64,000 nt of DNA. Origin: Bugulina stolonifera (lineage: Eukaryota; Bryozoa; Gymnolaemata; Cheilostomatida; Bugulidae). Below are positions 48,824 to 61,000 of this stretch, one piece after another. Position 1 is the first letter of the stretch. Each line of letters begins with the position of its first letter. Under the pieces are notes generated by a model. The model was not told where the DNA came from. It worked only from the letters and a program-made list of their open reading frames with translations, and ran no database searches. The stretch is from contig OW285187.1 in assembly GCA_935421135.1 (NCBI GenBank), positions 4,650,001 through 4,714,000 of the forward strand, written 5' to 3'. The position numbers and the translations under genes are program-made.

Positions 48824-49791
48824 CACTACTACCACCACTGCTACTAACTATTGCTCTACTTACAGTCTGTCCAGCTTATCCAATGAAGATAAATCATCCT
48901 TTCCAATTCTGGTGAGCATAGAGTTGCCAGTGATTGATCTACAATCAGTCATAAATTCACATGTCAACCACATCACACACTTTTATCTTACTCTGACTGC
49001 TGCAGCACTATAGCAGTCAAGTCATCATTAAAAGTAGATTTATTATGCCACTACAATGAGACAGACATAGTGTGAGGCACGCCTGTACAAACATTAACTA
49101 AAACCTGGTTTCCTAACAAATAGGCTACTTGATAGATATTCAGTTTAAAAAGCAAAATCTGGTTGTAAAACATTGTATGACAGCTTATCCACTGAGGATC
49201 TTGAGCACAGGGGACAAAAGGATTATCGTCAGCTGACACCCTGAATTCCTACCCAGAGATGGCCAGCGTGTGCTCTACCAGCAGATATACATGTCTGCTC
49301 ATGTTATCAATCAGCCCTGAGAGAGCAGAACTTCCAAGGTATGTGTGTCACCATGCTGCAGCGTGGTATTAGTTGTACCTGGCTGTTGTCCCAACTACTT
49401 CCAAACGATTTAGAGCAGAGTTGAAAGTAATCAATCATTATTTTGACCCCATTAGCTGACAAGTGGAATCTATCTACCTTCACCTATGTCACCAGGACAG
49501 TGGGGACAGTAGACTACTATAGCGCATACATGTTGTAGGTTATATCAGACAGACAGGGTAGATACAATATACATGTACTTACAGCTGAGTCGTGTCAGAA
49601 GGTATTCCTAAGGTGCTAATATCCTGAATACCCTGACTAATACACTCCACTTTGTAGCGTGACCCATCAGGTCTACCCTGACATGTACACACACTGGGAC
49701 ATGTAGGGCCATCCTCTGCAGCCTGGGTGTGTGCTAGGGCTAGGAGGGTAAGCAGCGCCACTAGGTGTCCAGCTCTAGTCCCTTCTAGCAT
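34379..49791 (-). CDS. ADGRA: ADGRA-type adhesion GPCR (GPR124/GPR125 family), complete, 19 coding exons
   Basis: Exons: 49791-49583, 48938-48864, 47762-47691, 46930-46859, 46205-46134, 45289-45218, 44513-44353, 43899-43683, 43343-43243, 41910-41705, 41261-41103, 40792-40698, 40481-40247, 39635-39455, 39078-38834, 38572-38430, 38010-37828, 37119-36943 and 36566-34379 (1620 aa). Order: signal peptide; LRRNT (CPSVCTCQ); five LRR exons, four of exactly 72 nt; LRRCT (191-244); Ig (245-350); HormR (CPEV, YKWPRTGF, GCKYSSEIT, 351-419); GAIN (420-724); 7TM (about 748-1040, with FWMTVTTWNIYK and CFVSLEPGFLAFYG); and a cytoplasmic tail of about 575 residues. The tail is much longer than in vertebrate GPR124/125 (about 1320-1340 aa total). 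It has an Arg/Ser/His-rich block, several YxN motifs and ends DSSL, a class I PDZ ligand. Vertebrate relatives act in Wnt/planar polarity signalling. An acceptor 11 nt before the ATG implies a noncoding 5' exon. Paralogue identity is unresolved. Confidence 0.96.
39640..39845. repeat. Degenerate ATACAGTA-type tandem repeat in an ADGRA intron
   Basis: Imperfect repeats of AATATACATACAGTA lie immediately upstream (gene direction) of the acceptor of the exon at 39635. Confidence 0.85.
42076..42151. repeat. 23-bp tandem repeat, 3.3 copies
   Basis: CTGGTAGCGTATTCCAGAGACCG occurs three times without mismatch plus a partial copy, in the ADGRA intron between the Ig and HormR exons. Confidence 0.95.
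44072..44343. repeat. 22-bp minisatellite, about 12 copies, in ADGRA intron 7
   Basis: The unit is ACTATGCACTGTAACAGCACAC. In gene direction each unit contains TGCTGTTACAG, a splice-acceptor-like string. The array starts about 10 nt downstream of the LRRCT exon donor (44352). Confidence 0.97.
45700..46033. repeat. 18-bp minisatellite (GGTGGTACACAGGCTACT)n in ADGRA intron 5
   Basis: The left part is broken up by ACTATATAG-type interruptions and the core (45860-46033) is nearly pure. It is open in several frames because the unit is a multiple of three; not coding. Confidence 0.97.
47105..47243. repeat. 11-bp minisatellite (TACACTGTACA)n, about 13 copies
   Basis: Nearly perfect array in ADGRA intron 3, preceded by two copies of a longer TACATGTATATATAGTATATA unit. 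Confidence 0.95.
48241..48843. repeat. 600-bp trinucleotide repeat (CTA/CCA)n in ADGRA intron 2
   Basis: CTACTACCA-type trinucleotide array with rare CGA/GCT variants. It starts about 20 nt downstream of the first LRR exon donor (48863). Long poly-Val or poly-Leu/Pro open frames across it are artefacts. Confidence 0.98.
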
Positions 49792-52700
49792 GTCGGCAGC
49801 TCCTGTGATACAAATACATACAATGATAAGATTACATGTTGTACAGCTTCACTTGTATCGCATTGCTACCGACAGAGATACATTTTAGCTCAGTTACAGT
49901 ATTTTGAAGCAGTAAATAATCTCCATTGGGTTTGACATAAAGTGAAAAACTAGAACATCGTGGAAATACATGTAGGTGCCACATATAAAAGACCCTCGGA
50001 TAAATCACAGCCCACTGAACCTAGAGAATGGCTATAGGAGTTATAAGAATAATACAGTTTTGTCCTGTTAGGTGGTGATCTGCAGAAAGAGGATGAATGT
50101 AATTATCCCACCTCAGTGTATCTAACATTCAACTAGTTAAATGAACTATAAAATGAGCCACTGCACACAATACCAGAATAGACAGTATTGTGTTTGTTTA
50201 TCCCAGTCACAGCTAGTAAAGGAAAGCAATCAAATACATTCCCATAAACTAATACAAAATGAAAACAAAACACACCTATCTATAGTATAGTAGGTTCAGG
50301 TTACTATTCACACTTGAGGCAAAAGTAATTACCTCTCTACCTCTTAACAGCACTCAGTTTACAGCCAGCCATTGTGTACAATCAAATTGTTAGTGGAAAT
50401 ACTGAATACTGCATATAATATTACATATTGAGAGCCTTTTCTCTAGGATAATAATAATTATTCAATAGTCAGTCAGTTCAACAGTAACATTTCCCCATCA
50501 GGTTAAAAAACAAAGACATGTATTGGTACTAAATGATTGTAAAGCATACAAACCACCTCATTCTCACACCTGTTTGATAGGTAGGCTTAGCCTATTATTT
50601 AGTGATTGAAAAGAGAATTTGTTGCTTGTTATTAAACTTACTCTTATATAACAGGTGTATTATATTTGACAACTAAAATATAACAAATAACCTTGAAATC
50701 TGCTAGTACAGGGGAATGTCCCCTACTGGTGGCTAATAATCACTAGTATCCGTGGCATCTACTCTGGAATCAACAACACAGTCTCATCTACTTGTACACT
50801 ATACACACTATTACTAAACTAGTTTCCCTAACTAGCTTGTTATCAGTCAAAGTCATAAAATAGTGCAAAATATTTCTTATAATTAAAAATAACCAGTAAC
50901 CACAGGCTGTCTCCAATCTCACCATTGTTGACATTGTCCTGTTCATACATTACAGTGTTTGCATCAGTTGTAGGCCTCAGATAGGCTTTGCTAAGATATG
51001 AATGAACTAGTTTCACTAATCACTATATTAATCTGATTTAACGGATGAGCTAGTATAAGTGTAAACTACTATACCATGTATGCTAAAATATTAGTGCAAA
51101 AACATAATAGTAGATGAATAGCTAAATAATGATACACACTGAATAAAACAGAGTAAATGAAGTGGTGTATACAGTAGGCCTGACTGTTTTACCTAATATT
51201 TGTCTCCTGCTATATAATATTGGCTAAATCACATTTTATCATCATCATTGGTTGATGTTTTCAACTATCCTACCCTTATAATCCACATGTACAAATGATA
51301 ATCCAATATAGGATAGAAATCAAGGTCTGCAAACGCTTATCTTGTGCCTCATATTCTGTGTGATTGTTGATCAGTACAACAATGGCAGCATACAGTGTTG
51401 CATTACGGCTTCCGTAATGCCATATACAAATAACGGCCATTGGTACAAAAGAGTAGGCCTACTAAGGACAACATTCTCCATCTAAATTCTAACAAGGGTT
51501 GATCGGGTGGCTTGCAAGGAAACGAATGCAGCCATAGTACCGCCATTATAGTGCCGGAGAAAATGAGCTAAAATACACCATTGCTTGAATTATGACGAGA
51601 ATAGGAAACATAAAAAGATAACCGCTAGCGATGAGAGATAATAAAAAACGTGTTATAACTTCGTTTGGTGACCCACATCTCAGTCACTGAAGCGAAGAAA
51701 GAGCCGTGTAGGCTTATAAAATAGGTTTCAAAGGACTTCAGATGCACGAGTAGATGCTTTTCCAAAATAATACATTTGAATTAATAAGTCAGTAACTGCA
51801 ACATCTATATATTCAGATGGCATAGTCCCAGTGAAAGTCAACTCAAAGTTCTGACCTAAATCCAATCGAGAATCCACACAATAGGATAAATAACCGCAAG
51901 TCCAGAACAAGAGAACACAATGACTATATAGTACTATTAATTAAGGTCATCAGGCCTCGTACCAGCCTGAACATCAGCATTTGAGTCTCGAGATTCAAAA
52001 AGCAAGCCCAAGCGTGGGCAGCTCTAACACAGGCTAGGCTAGTCAACCACGCTATACACTACAGTGAGTGACAGTACAATATACCATATACCACCACTTA
52101 ATTCAGCTACTTACTAAACAGATACTTACTCTATTCAGATTAAGATTTTAGCTGCAGCTTCAAGTTTTACAGTGGATGTAATAGTAGACGTACTAGTAGG
52201 GGAAGCGGATTCATACAAAGATGATGACGAACCATCCCGTTAGTTTGGTTTTATCCACCAATTCTGGTTATTAACATACATGACAACTGGACATGTAATA
52301 GATATTTTAATTTTAGAATTTAATAATTATTATTGGTAAATAACTACTATTTAAAACAATTTTGAAAACATTTAAATTTTATACTATTCAAATCAGTTTT
52401 AAACGATTACTGCAAATGTGCTTTGGTCACGCTGGCCTTGTTCCCTGCACAGAATTGAGCGATAATTCCAGCTTCTAACCGAATTTCAATACCCCACTCA
52501 CTCGTTGGAATTGTTTAGTGGTAGGGGACATAGCCAAGAATCTACACACCGACTAGTGCTTCATGATTTACGATATTGCCGTGTACAAACTCTTTAAAAA
52601 CTATGTACCCAGGCTATGTGTAGAAAATAGTCCGAAGGTAGGCTTGAATTAATCCTACCTCTAAGATTAGGTAGGTAAAGAGTAGAGAGTAGGTAGTTCT

Positions 52701-52856
52701 CCTTAAGTTATACTTCATGAAGACTTTAACCTGCAAAGTTACTATTTACATGTCGGAGAAGATAACTCTAGGTGTCTGAGCATACAACTTTTAAATTCAT
52801 TAAACCATAACTGGTTAAAAGTTGTGTTCTCTCAATATACATGACTCTGTCTGTAG
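49792..52856. other. Intergenic region 5' of ADGRA
   Basis: No coding exon supported. A minus-strand donor (AATAGA/GTAAGT, exon end 52130) could end a noncoding ADGRA first exon, which would pair with the acceptor just before the ADGRA ATG. This is a weak inference. Confidence 0.35.
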
Positions 52857-53635
52857 ACCCGACATATAGCCAGTATCTGGTTAACAATGCCACATCTCTA
52901 CCAGCTTGCTAAAGCTAATGAAGGTACCTACAACTCCGCTGTGACTGATGGGGCATCATTTTACAGGTAATTATGAAATTTGGTATATCTAGGATAGGAA
53001 CATATGCATTACTTTTCACAATACACCAAAACCACTTGCTGTATAAATTAAACACAAAGTTGTTAAATTTTGGTTTGCTGCAAGATATATCTGCTACAGG
53101 CTAGACTTTGGGACTAGTATGAAGAAAATGATTCAATACCAATGTCAAAATACCATACACCATTCCAAATACTCAATACTAATATGCAATATGGTAATAT
53201 CCAGTGCTCAAAGTGTACAGGCTCGGCGAGCCTGTAAGAAATCATCATGCCCACACCCCAACCCACCACTGCACCACACCCACCTCCCACCCTATCTCAG
53301 AGCCTGTAAGAACTGCCATACACTTTGAGCACTGGTAATATCCGACATCCAAAATATTGTTGTATTGGATAATTGGTGTCCAATATGGGCTTTGAGCTGT
53401 GCCTACATTTTCGATGGATATGCAATCAGCAAAATATAATTAATTGAAGTTTATTATTACATACATTGTAGTTCTAATTCACTATAAATTAACACAATAC
53501 TCTGACTCCAGCTCCAGCCATTGGGAGGATGAAATGGCGCATGCAGCTGCATGGCTTTCTAAGGCCTATACTGATACAAGTCAGGCTAATGATTACAATG
53601 TAGAGTTGTCCTTTCCCAACTTGCTCAAAATACAG
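52857..53635 (+). pseudogene. Frameshifted GH9 (endoglucanase-type) glycoside hydrolase remnant, two exons
   Basis: Exon A 52857-52966 and exon B 53512-53635 have proper acceptor and donor sites and compatible phase. Exon A first reads DPTYSQYLVNNATSL, then the frame shifts near 52898 and continues YQLAKANEGTYNSAV. Exon B gives SSHWEDEMAHAAAWLSKAYTD. These match the GH9 block with the DELAWAAAWLYKATGD-type motif about mid-domain, where the enzyme family cleaves beta-1,4-glucans. The catalytic DAGD region and the C-terminal NEVA region are not visible on either side, so this is a fragment of a roughly 430-aa domain. Intron structure argues for an animal gene copy rather than a bacterial contaminant. 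A shifted frame plus missing ends indicates a pseudogene, although undetected exons or an assembly error are possible. Confidence 0.75.
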
Positions 53636-53655
53636 GTTTCTGTTGAACCCAAGGT

Positions 53656-53708
53656 GAAGTTATTCCCTTATAAGAGAGGCTAGTATTAAGCAAGAGAGGA
53701 CAACTTCA
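53656..53708. repeat. Hairpin repeat, imperfect
   Basis: GAAGTTATTCCCTTA and AAGAGAGGACAACTTC arms of the dispersed hairpin family, starting about 20 nt after GH9 remnant exon B. Confidence 0.7.
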
Positions 53709-55050
53709 TTGTCACCTGGAATCAAACTAAACTTCAAACTAACTTCATACTTGTTTTAATTCTACATGCTGATTATAATAACATATTCATACGCTCTGCT
53801 CTTTAGATGAAACTGAGAGACTAACAATAGTGTAGCCAACTAGACAGTAGTGGAGTGTAGTACTAGTACCAACCCCAGTGGAACCCTGAGAGACTAACAA
53901 TAGTGTAGTGCTAGACAGTGGAATGGAATACATGAAGCTTTTATTTGGTAATACATATTATATTATAATAATTACACAACCATAGAATATAGTATACAAG
54001 GTAACCCTGCTATTAGAAGAGACTAGCCACTTATAATTATAATAACACCAGTAATAAAAAGTCACTAGCCCTAAGAATTAGTCCTCTAGCAAAATATGAT
54101 GAAACTAAAACTAGATAAATGCAAATTAAACAGAAAATAATATAGTCAAGCAATAAAATTTGGTTTTATACAATAGAAGAATAAAATGCAGAATGCTAAA
54201 GGCCTCTGTTAGTTGATATATTAAAGAAAAACAGTTACTGTAAGATAATATTTAGTAATAGCAACTACAAGTGCCTAAAGGTGTCACAAAATATAATGTA
54301 CTATTAAGGCATGTTATAAAATTATATTAGAATATTCAGGAATAAATTTAAAAGGAAGTGGAGTTATGAATATTAAATTACATTTACATGACTATATAAT
54401 AATACATTTGCCTAAGATTACAGAAATGCTCATGAAATTAAAATAGTAAGTAGCAATAATGTAGAGTTGGGTTAGAAGAGGGTGGGTTGGTAGACCAACC
54501 CGTCAGGGTTACAGATGGAAGAAGAAGTACAGAGGGCACAGTGGTACATTTATTTCAACATGGAGTCAAACAGTATGTATATACAGGAACATGAGAAGCA
54601 GTGGTTGGGATCACATGATCAGAGTATGGCTGCCCTGCACCATCACAATGGGATCACACATACTCAGAGTGAGCCTGTAAATGCATGTACAACATTGTAC
54701 TATCCTGGTATTACCAGTGAACAACAATATAACAACAATATTGAAGTTATGTTCTCTACGCAGGAGAGAATAACTTCTAAATGACATTTATAGCTCACGA
54801 ATACCCACACCAAGACATTTATATGCAGCATATATACAACAAGTAACAACAGCATTGAATACAACGACAGTCAGATCAAAAGCCTAGAAACACAAATAAC
54901 CAATATGTAAGTATGCATAAGTACATGTAAGTACAGTATATATTTGATGAGGATATGATGTCATGAGTATGTATGGAATCCTTTCCGCTAGATAACAACA
55001 AAGAACATTAAGTAAAGTATAAAGCATATATTCTGGTGGCATGTGAACAT
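53709..55050. other. Intergenic/3' flank of SLC26
   Basis: AT-rich and non-coding as far as I can see. Includes an ACTAACAATAGTGTAG duplication (53820-53910) and the hairpin at 54743. The right end should hold the SLC26 3' UTR. Confidence 0.5.
54743..54777. repeat. Hairpin repeat
   Basis: GAAGTTATGTTCTCT and AGAGAATAACTTC arms around a short loop; dispersed hairpin family. Confidence 0.75.
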
Positions 55051-58000
55051 CTACATATGACAAGACTGCTTGCGGAGCCAAAAGTTGGACTTGTTACGTC
55101 CATCTGGTAACTGTAGATGGTTTTTACTGACCTCCTCGTTAACTGGGTCATTGACTTTCTCATCGTCTTGCTCTGCTATCTCAATATCTTCGCCCTTAAA
55201 AAGGTAGAGAGGAAATATTAGAACCACTAAAGCAGCTATAGCCAACAAGTAAATCTATTTCTGCAGAGATAACGTAGCATAATTGATCAATAACTTATCA
55301 GTAACAAGGATACTTGAAGTCATGCCAAACAGTTGCAGATGGATGGATGCACATAGAAATACATAAACAAGCAAGAATACATAAATAACATTAAAAAGAA
55401 ATTAAAATAGAATAATCGACAGTGAGCAGCTATTTATATCACCATTGACTTTAACCTTATTGTAATGTTGCTCTGCTGTGTCAGCATCTTCATCCTGAAC
55501 AAGGACTAACTATGGTAACCACACTGAAATACACTAGCTCATATATCAAGAAATGAAAATGAAAAGCAATAAGCTGTATCACACTATATTGGCATTATCA
55601 ACACAACACAGTCCGTTATAACAATGTTGGTGATTTTAGACCAATATTTAGCCATGGAGCAGAGTCTAACAGACCTGAGGAGGAAGGTTGGGTGCTATAG
55701 AGCCCCGTGATCTCAAGTGACCGGGTGTAGTGAGAGGCTGTGATGCTCGTCTGTTCAATAATATATTTGCTAGAGATGGGTTCCTTTCATTGCCATTATA
55801 TATGGAGCTGGGCCGAGACACGATCTTTGTATCTCTATTTACCTGGAGTTAAACACACAAACCATGGTCACACAACTCCACAAAACACAAGCAGAATATT
55901 CAGTGCAAGATGCTACAGTCTGCAGGTAGAAATTTGGGGTATAGAAAAAGAGAAAATCCCTGTTCCATTAAGCAATCTAAACCATATTATCATACATATA
56001 CATGGTTTATGTACTATTATCAGGTGTTTACTAATTCATGTGAAATGAAGCTGAGTGAAGGGATAACTAGTGTTATGCAGATGAAAGTGTTGATGTCTGT
56101 CTCACAGGTTGAGGTGAGGCATGTGAATATAGTCGGCAAGTGCACCCATAGAAAAGGTCTATAAAACAATATAGCAACTTCAGATACATACTCTATGGAA
56201 CTGAGTCTCGGCTTCCCACTATATAGAAATAATACTTATATAAAACTAAACAATATTGTAGGATGCAAAATATCACATTGAAAATAAACATGCATTATGC
56301 TGATATAAACAATGAACATAGTGTGCAACAGCATGCCTTAACCACTTTTGAAAAATATATTTAAACTTACTGAAATTTAAAATTTGCATGAAAATAGAAT
56401 ATTACAATACATATGGGGAAACGGCATTCACAAACAAAAATTGTGTAGATCAACCATGAAGCATTATTTCCACTCAATAGCGTGCAAAGCGAGTTAAACT
56501 ATTACAGCAATATACCGCAGCTAAAACATCAACTCAGGGAAAACGTTAATACCTCGTCTGACGTCGTAAGCGGGTCATAATATAGACTATCTACTGACTG
56601 AAACATGACATGCAAGTCTGTTACTTCACAACATCAAACTAACCATACAAATCATAAGTACATTTATGTTATATTATATTTAGACAGTCTAGACAGACTC
56701 AACTTTATTTCCTAATTTATGATTTAGGTGACGTGACGCAGTGTAGCATAAAGTTTGTAGTAGCAAATTAAAAAAATGAATTTAGTGACTCCTCTAACAA
56801 ATTTTTAGCTATCACTCAAATATAAATAAAATAACCAACCAGTAGTGTAGCGGTACCTAAAGTTATCTAAACGAAATAAAAAGTAATTATGTGCTAAACA
56901 TACAGTCATGGACATGTATATATACATGCAGGTCAAATATACATTGTACATGTAGGTATAGATATAGGCTAGAGATATATGTCTTACTTCATCGAGAAGC
57001 TCTCTCTTCTTAGCCAAGGCAGCAATGACTGCATCGTGTATAGTGAGGTAGATTGTGTCCTGTGGAACCTTCTCATAGAAACTACATCTTCTGAACATGT
57101 CTCTAACAGCGGCTACAAACAACCAAATACCAACCATTACGTTCAGTCTGAAAGAATGCTGAAAAGAGTAGAAACTAGTGGGTCTTACCTCTTTTTGCTG
57201 GTTTCAACATCATGGGAAGACAACATAAAAAAGAAATAGGACCACAAACAAAAAAATAAGAATTATGATTCGTAGAGAGCATTGGGATATTGTTCAATCG
57301 AGTCATTTAGGTATGGCATATTGTGAAACCTTCTGTTTCTTCCAATAAGATGTCAAAATAAAAAAGCAAGAGAAATATATATTTTTTCAAATTGCTAAGT
57401 TGTTTGTTAGCCACCTATAATACGCAAGAGCATCGCAATAATCGGAAGAAAAAGAAAAAAAGATGACAACAACAAATAGACAACAACAGAAGATATTGTC
57501 ACAGTCTACAGTGCTACAAAACCAGTAAAACGCATTACGGAAAAACCAAACTAGTAGTATTTGACAGACAAGAGAAACTACATGATGTATTGCAATTACC
57601 TTTACAGTTGACGAGGAACACATCTATATCAACATCATGGTATTCCTGGTATACCTGAAAGAACATGTACAAACAGTGGTATGTACTATACTTCATAAAT
57701 AATAGTGACCTGGATAATGACTGTATGCTACAATACTACGATGCTATGCGATAACACTACACTATGCTATGCTATTACACTACACTATGCTACATGACTT
57801 GTATGCTATAACTAATAATGCCATACAGTGCTCTGCTATCACACTACACTATGCTATGCTATTACACTACACTATGCTACATGTATGCTATAACTAATAA
57901 TGCCATACAGTGCTCTGCTATCACACTACACAATGCTATGGTATTACGCTATACAATGCTATGCTATACTACACTATTAACTATTCTACACTAAATTATG

Positions 58001-61000
58001 CTATACTTACAGATCTGAGCATGTTAACACCGACTGAGTCTACATAGCTCATCATACTACAGTCTATGATAATGTGGTGTACTTCTGACTTGGGCCAGCC
58101 CTCCCTCTTGTTAGCTGGTACGACATCCACACTGTCCGATTCCTTGCCTACCAGATCCACTTGGTTCTCAAGAGCTCTCTAACAATGTACAATACATGTA
58201 GATATAAGCCATACACCACAGTGTTATGAGCTATATACCCAGGGTACACGCATCAATATACAACATAGTACATGAACTTGGAGTTATGAGCTCTTTGTTT
58301 CACAGCTACCTTTTGCATACATGTACACCTACAGTATACACAATAATGTGTATATACCAAATATTTAACTTTACATGGTGCGAATCCTATTACATCACAG
58401 TGTACTTATCTAGTAGAGATGAATTTATCAACTATTCAAAGGGACACAATTCCAAAATATGGAGATCTAAGGATTAACACACATGTGATACACATGTACA
58501 TGTATGTGTTTTATCTTTACATATATGTAATATAGTAATTTAAAAAGGACATGTGCTCATGTAGAGGTATGTGTGCAACCAACAGGGTATACTACATGAT
58601 TGTATTTACTATTTATTATTAATTCCTGTGTTTAGTTGCAGGTGATACTGTGAGTTACGTCGCAGATACCCCCGAGTGAAATATCAAAGATAGAATCAGT
58701 ATGAGTTAGTTATCAGAAAGAAATAGACAGAGAGAGAGGGTGAATAAGTGGTAGTATTACAACTCAAAGAGTATAAATACTAATGTTAACTAACAGTGTA
58801 ATGAGAGTCCCAAAGAGTATATACTAATGTTAACTAACAGTGTAATGAGAGTCCCAAAGAGTATATACTAATGTTAACTAACAGTGCAATGGGATCCCCA
58901 AAGAGTATATTATACTAGAATGTAGTACCTGGTGAGATCCTGATATCCACGCTTCCATGCGTGTTTTGGAACCAAACTAATGTAGGAAAGCAATTCCATT
59001 TAATCAAACGTATCACATTAGCTACATGATTATGTATGTAAATATCAAACATGTGTAGTGCAAGGATATTTGGGAATGGGAACACTGACTAAACACTATA
59101 TCTATGGAACATTGAACAAACACGGCTACATATACATGTACATACACAGCTAGTTAGGGACGAACACAACCTGTTAGGTGTTTGTGATAATTCAGTGTAT
59201 TACCTCTTCTTCAACATCAGTCTTATATTTCTCAGCTCGCTTCCTTCTTGCTGCCTGTTCCTTCTCTTCTTGCTTGATCTCCTTGTCTACCTTGGACTGG
59301 ATCTTAGCTCTGATCAGCTTGATGGTTCTGGGATTCACTGAGAAGCACATGTGATATCATATAATATACACTACAGTACGATATACACTACAGTACAATA
59401 TACACTACAGTACAATATACACCACAGTATGATATACACCACAGTACGATAGCCACCACAGTACGATATACACTACAGTACGATATACACCACAGTACGA
59501 TACACTACTATGTTGTACACTGTATAACTGTATTGTGCATACGCTATTGCTAACAAAATCAAATGTATCGTCAACCTACCAGCAGTCAGCTTATAAAGTT
59601 TCTTTCTAAAGTGCTCCACATTAGCATAGTACAACGAGGCGTCAATTCTAAATATCTTGATGCCGGGCACCTCCTGGACGGTTGGGTAGATAGCCTTATC
59701 TTTGTACAAGTCTGTGTGTGGAACTCGAGCTAAGATAGTTGTGTTTGGACTATAAAATATATACTAGTAGTTACTAATGTAGATAAAAAGCAGAGGGTTA
59801 CTGAATGACTTAGAGTTATCCTCTTTTTATGCAATAAAAAGAAGAGAGGATAACTCTTGTTTATTTTAATTGATATACAATACTACATGCATACACATAC
59901 TGCATAAGAGCTACATGTACAAGTGCAGACCTACACATTACCGATGATTAATATTATTAACACTAGAAAAACAATTACATTTTCTTAAGTTTCCAGGAAT
60001 TTGATTTATGATTGTGAGAGAATAATAAATGATTGTGAGATGATGGAGCATCTAGCAGCTGATTAATGCTACATTGATAAATGGTGTACTCAGTTCACAT
60101 TACTTAGTGCAAGTCCTGAGTAACTTACTACTGGGTTCTGAATACAACAGTAAGGAGGCCAAACACCACACCTACAGCTAGACCCAAGTCCACATCCAGT
60201 ACAACTACTGCAAGCCACGTTACCAGCCATATAGACTAAAATAATGAGAGACAGCAGGTGATATATTACTACATATTTAGAATAAAATATTACTACATGG
60301 TGGTATGTAGGTGGTAGAAAATTGCATAGCTAGGGTCTAATCAATCACTAAATTGTTGTGACAGAAAGATATAACAATGTCAGTAAAATAATTTATAGCA
60401 TAATAATTCATTGGAGAATTATTTATAATAAATTATCACAACAAATAGTTCCCATACTTTTGTCTATTGAAAGTGAGCCTTAAATGTTGTTGGCATTGCC
60501 TCACATTGCCAGATGTTTTTTTATCAGAGAAAGTACATACACATTTTGATAATAAACATATAGACTAAGGCTGAACCCTACTTACAAAGTCATAGTAAGA
60601 GATGTACCACAACCTCTTCAGCTCTAGGAATTGTTTGAACATTCCCTTCAGGGCTACCAGAATAATGGCCGCCAACACACTCTACAACGACAGATAATAG
60701 CGGTGTTAGCTTCATACAGCTGGATAGTGTACACTTCCTGTTACAGAGAGTAAATTCCACCTACATACTGCGTGGTGAGATGACTGCTAAGGATAAATGT
60801 AAATTTTAGAAATAATGCATTATTATACTTCAAGGTTGTCACTTAATTCAGTAATCAGTTGTCAACTGTAGCTGTTCAGTTTTGTGTCATCTCTCAGATA
60901 GAGATAAGCCAAAAATAAAAACATGCTAAAATATAAAAAAGGAACTGATACTACAATACTACATACATTCATAATCTGACAAATATTTTACAAATCTATC

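Noticed and set aside
48236..48915. Open frames of 200-224 codons of poly-Val or poly-Leu/Pro
   Set aside because: They are translations of a trinucle­otide microsatellite inside an ADGRA intron, open on both strands.
52300..54800. GH9 remnant as a bacterial contaminant or horizontally acquired gene
   Set aside because: It has a phase-consistent GT-AG intron and local AT-rich context like the rest of the window.
55680..55750. Extra SLC26 tail exon (Ser/Pro-rich, acceptor and donor-like ends)
   Set aside because: Its length breaks the reading phase between the flanking symmetric exons.
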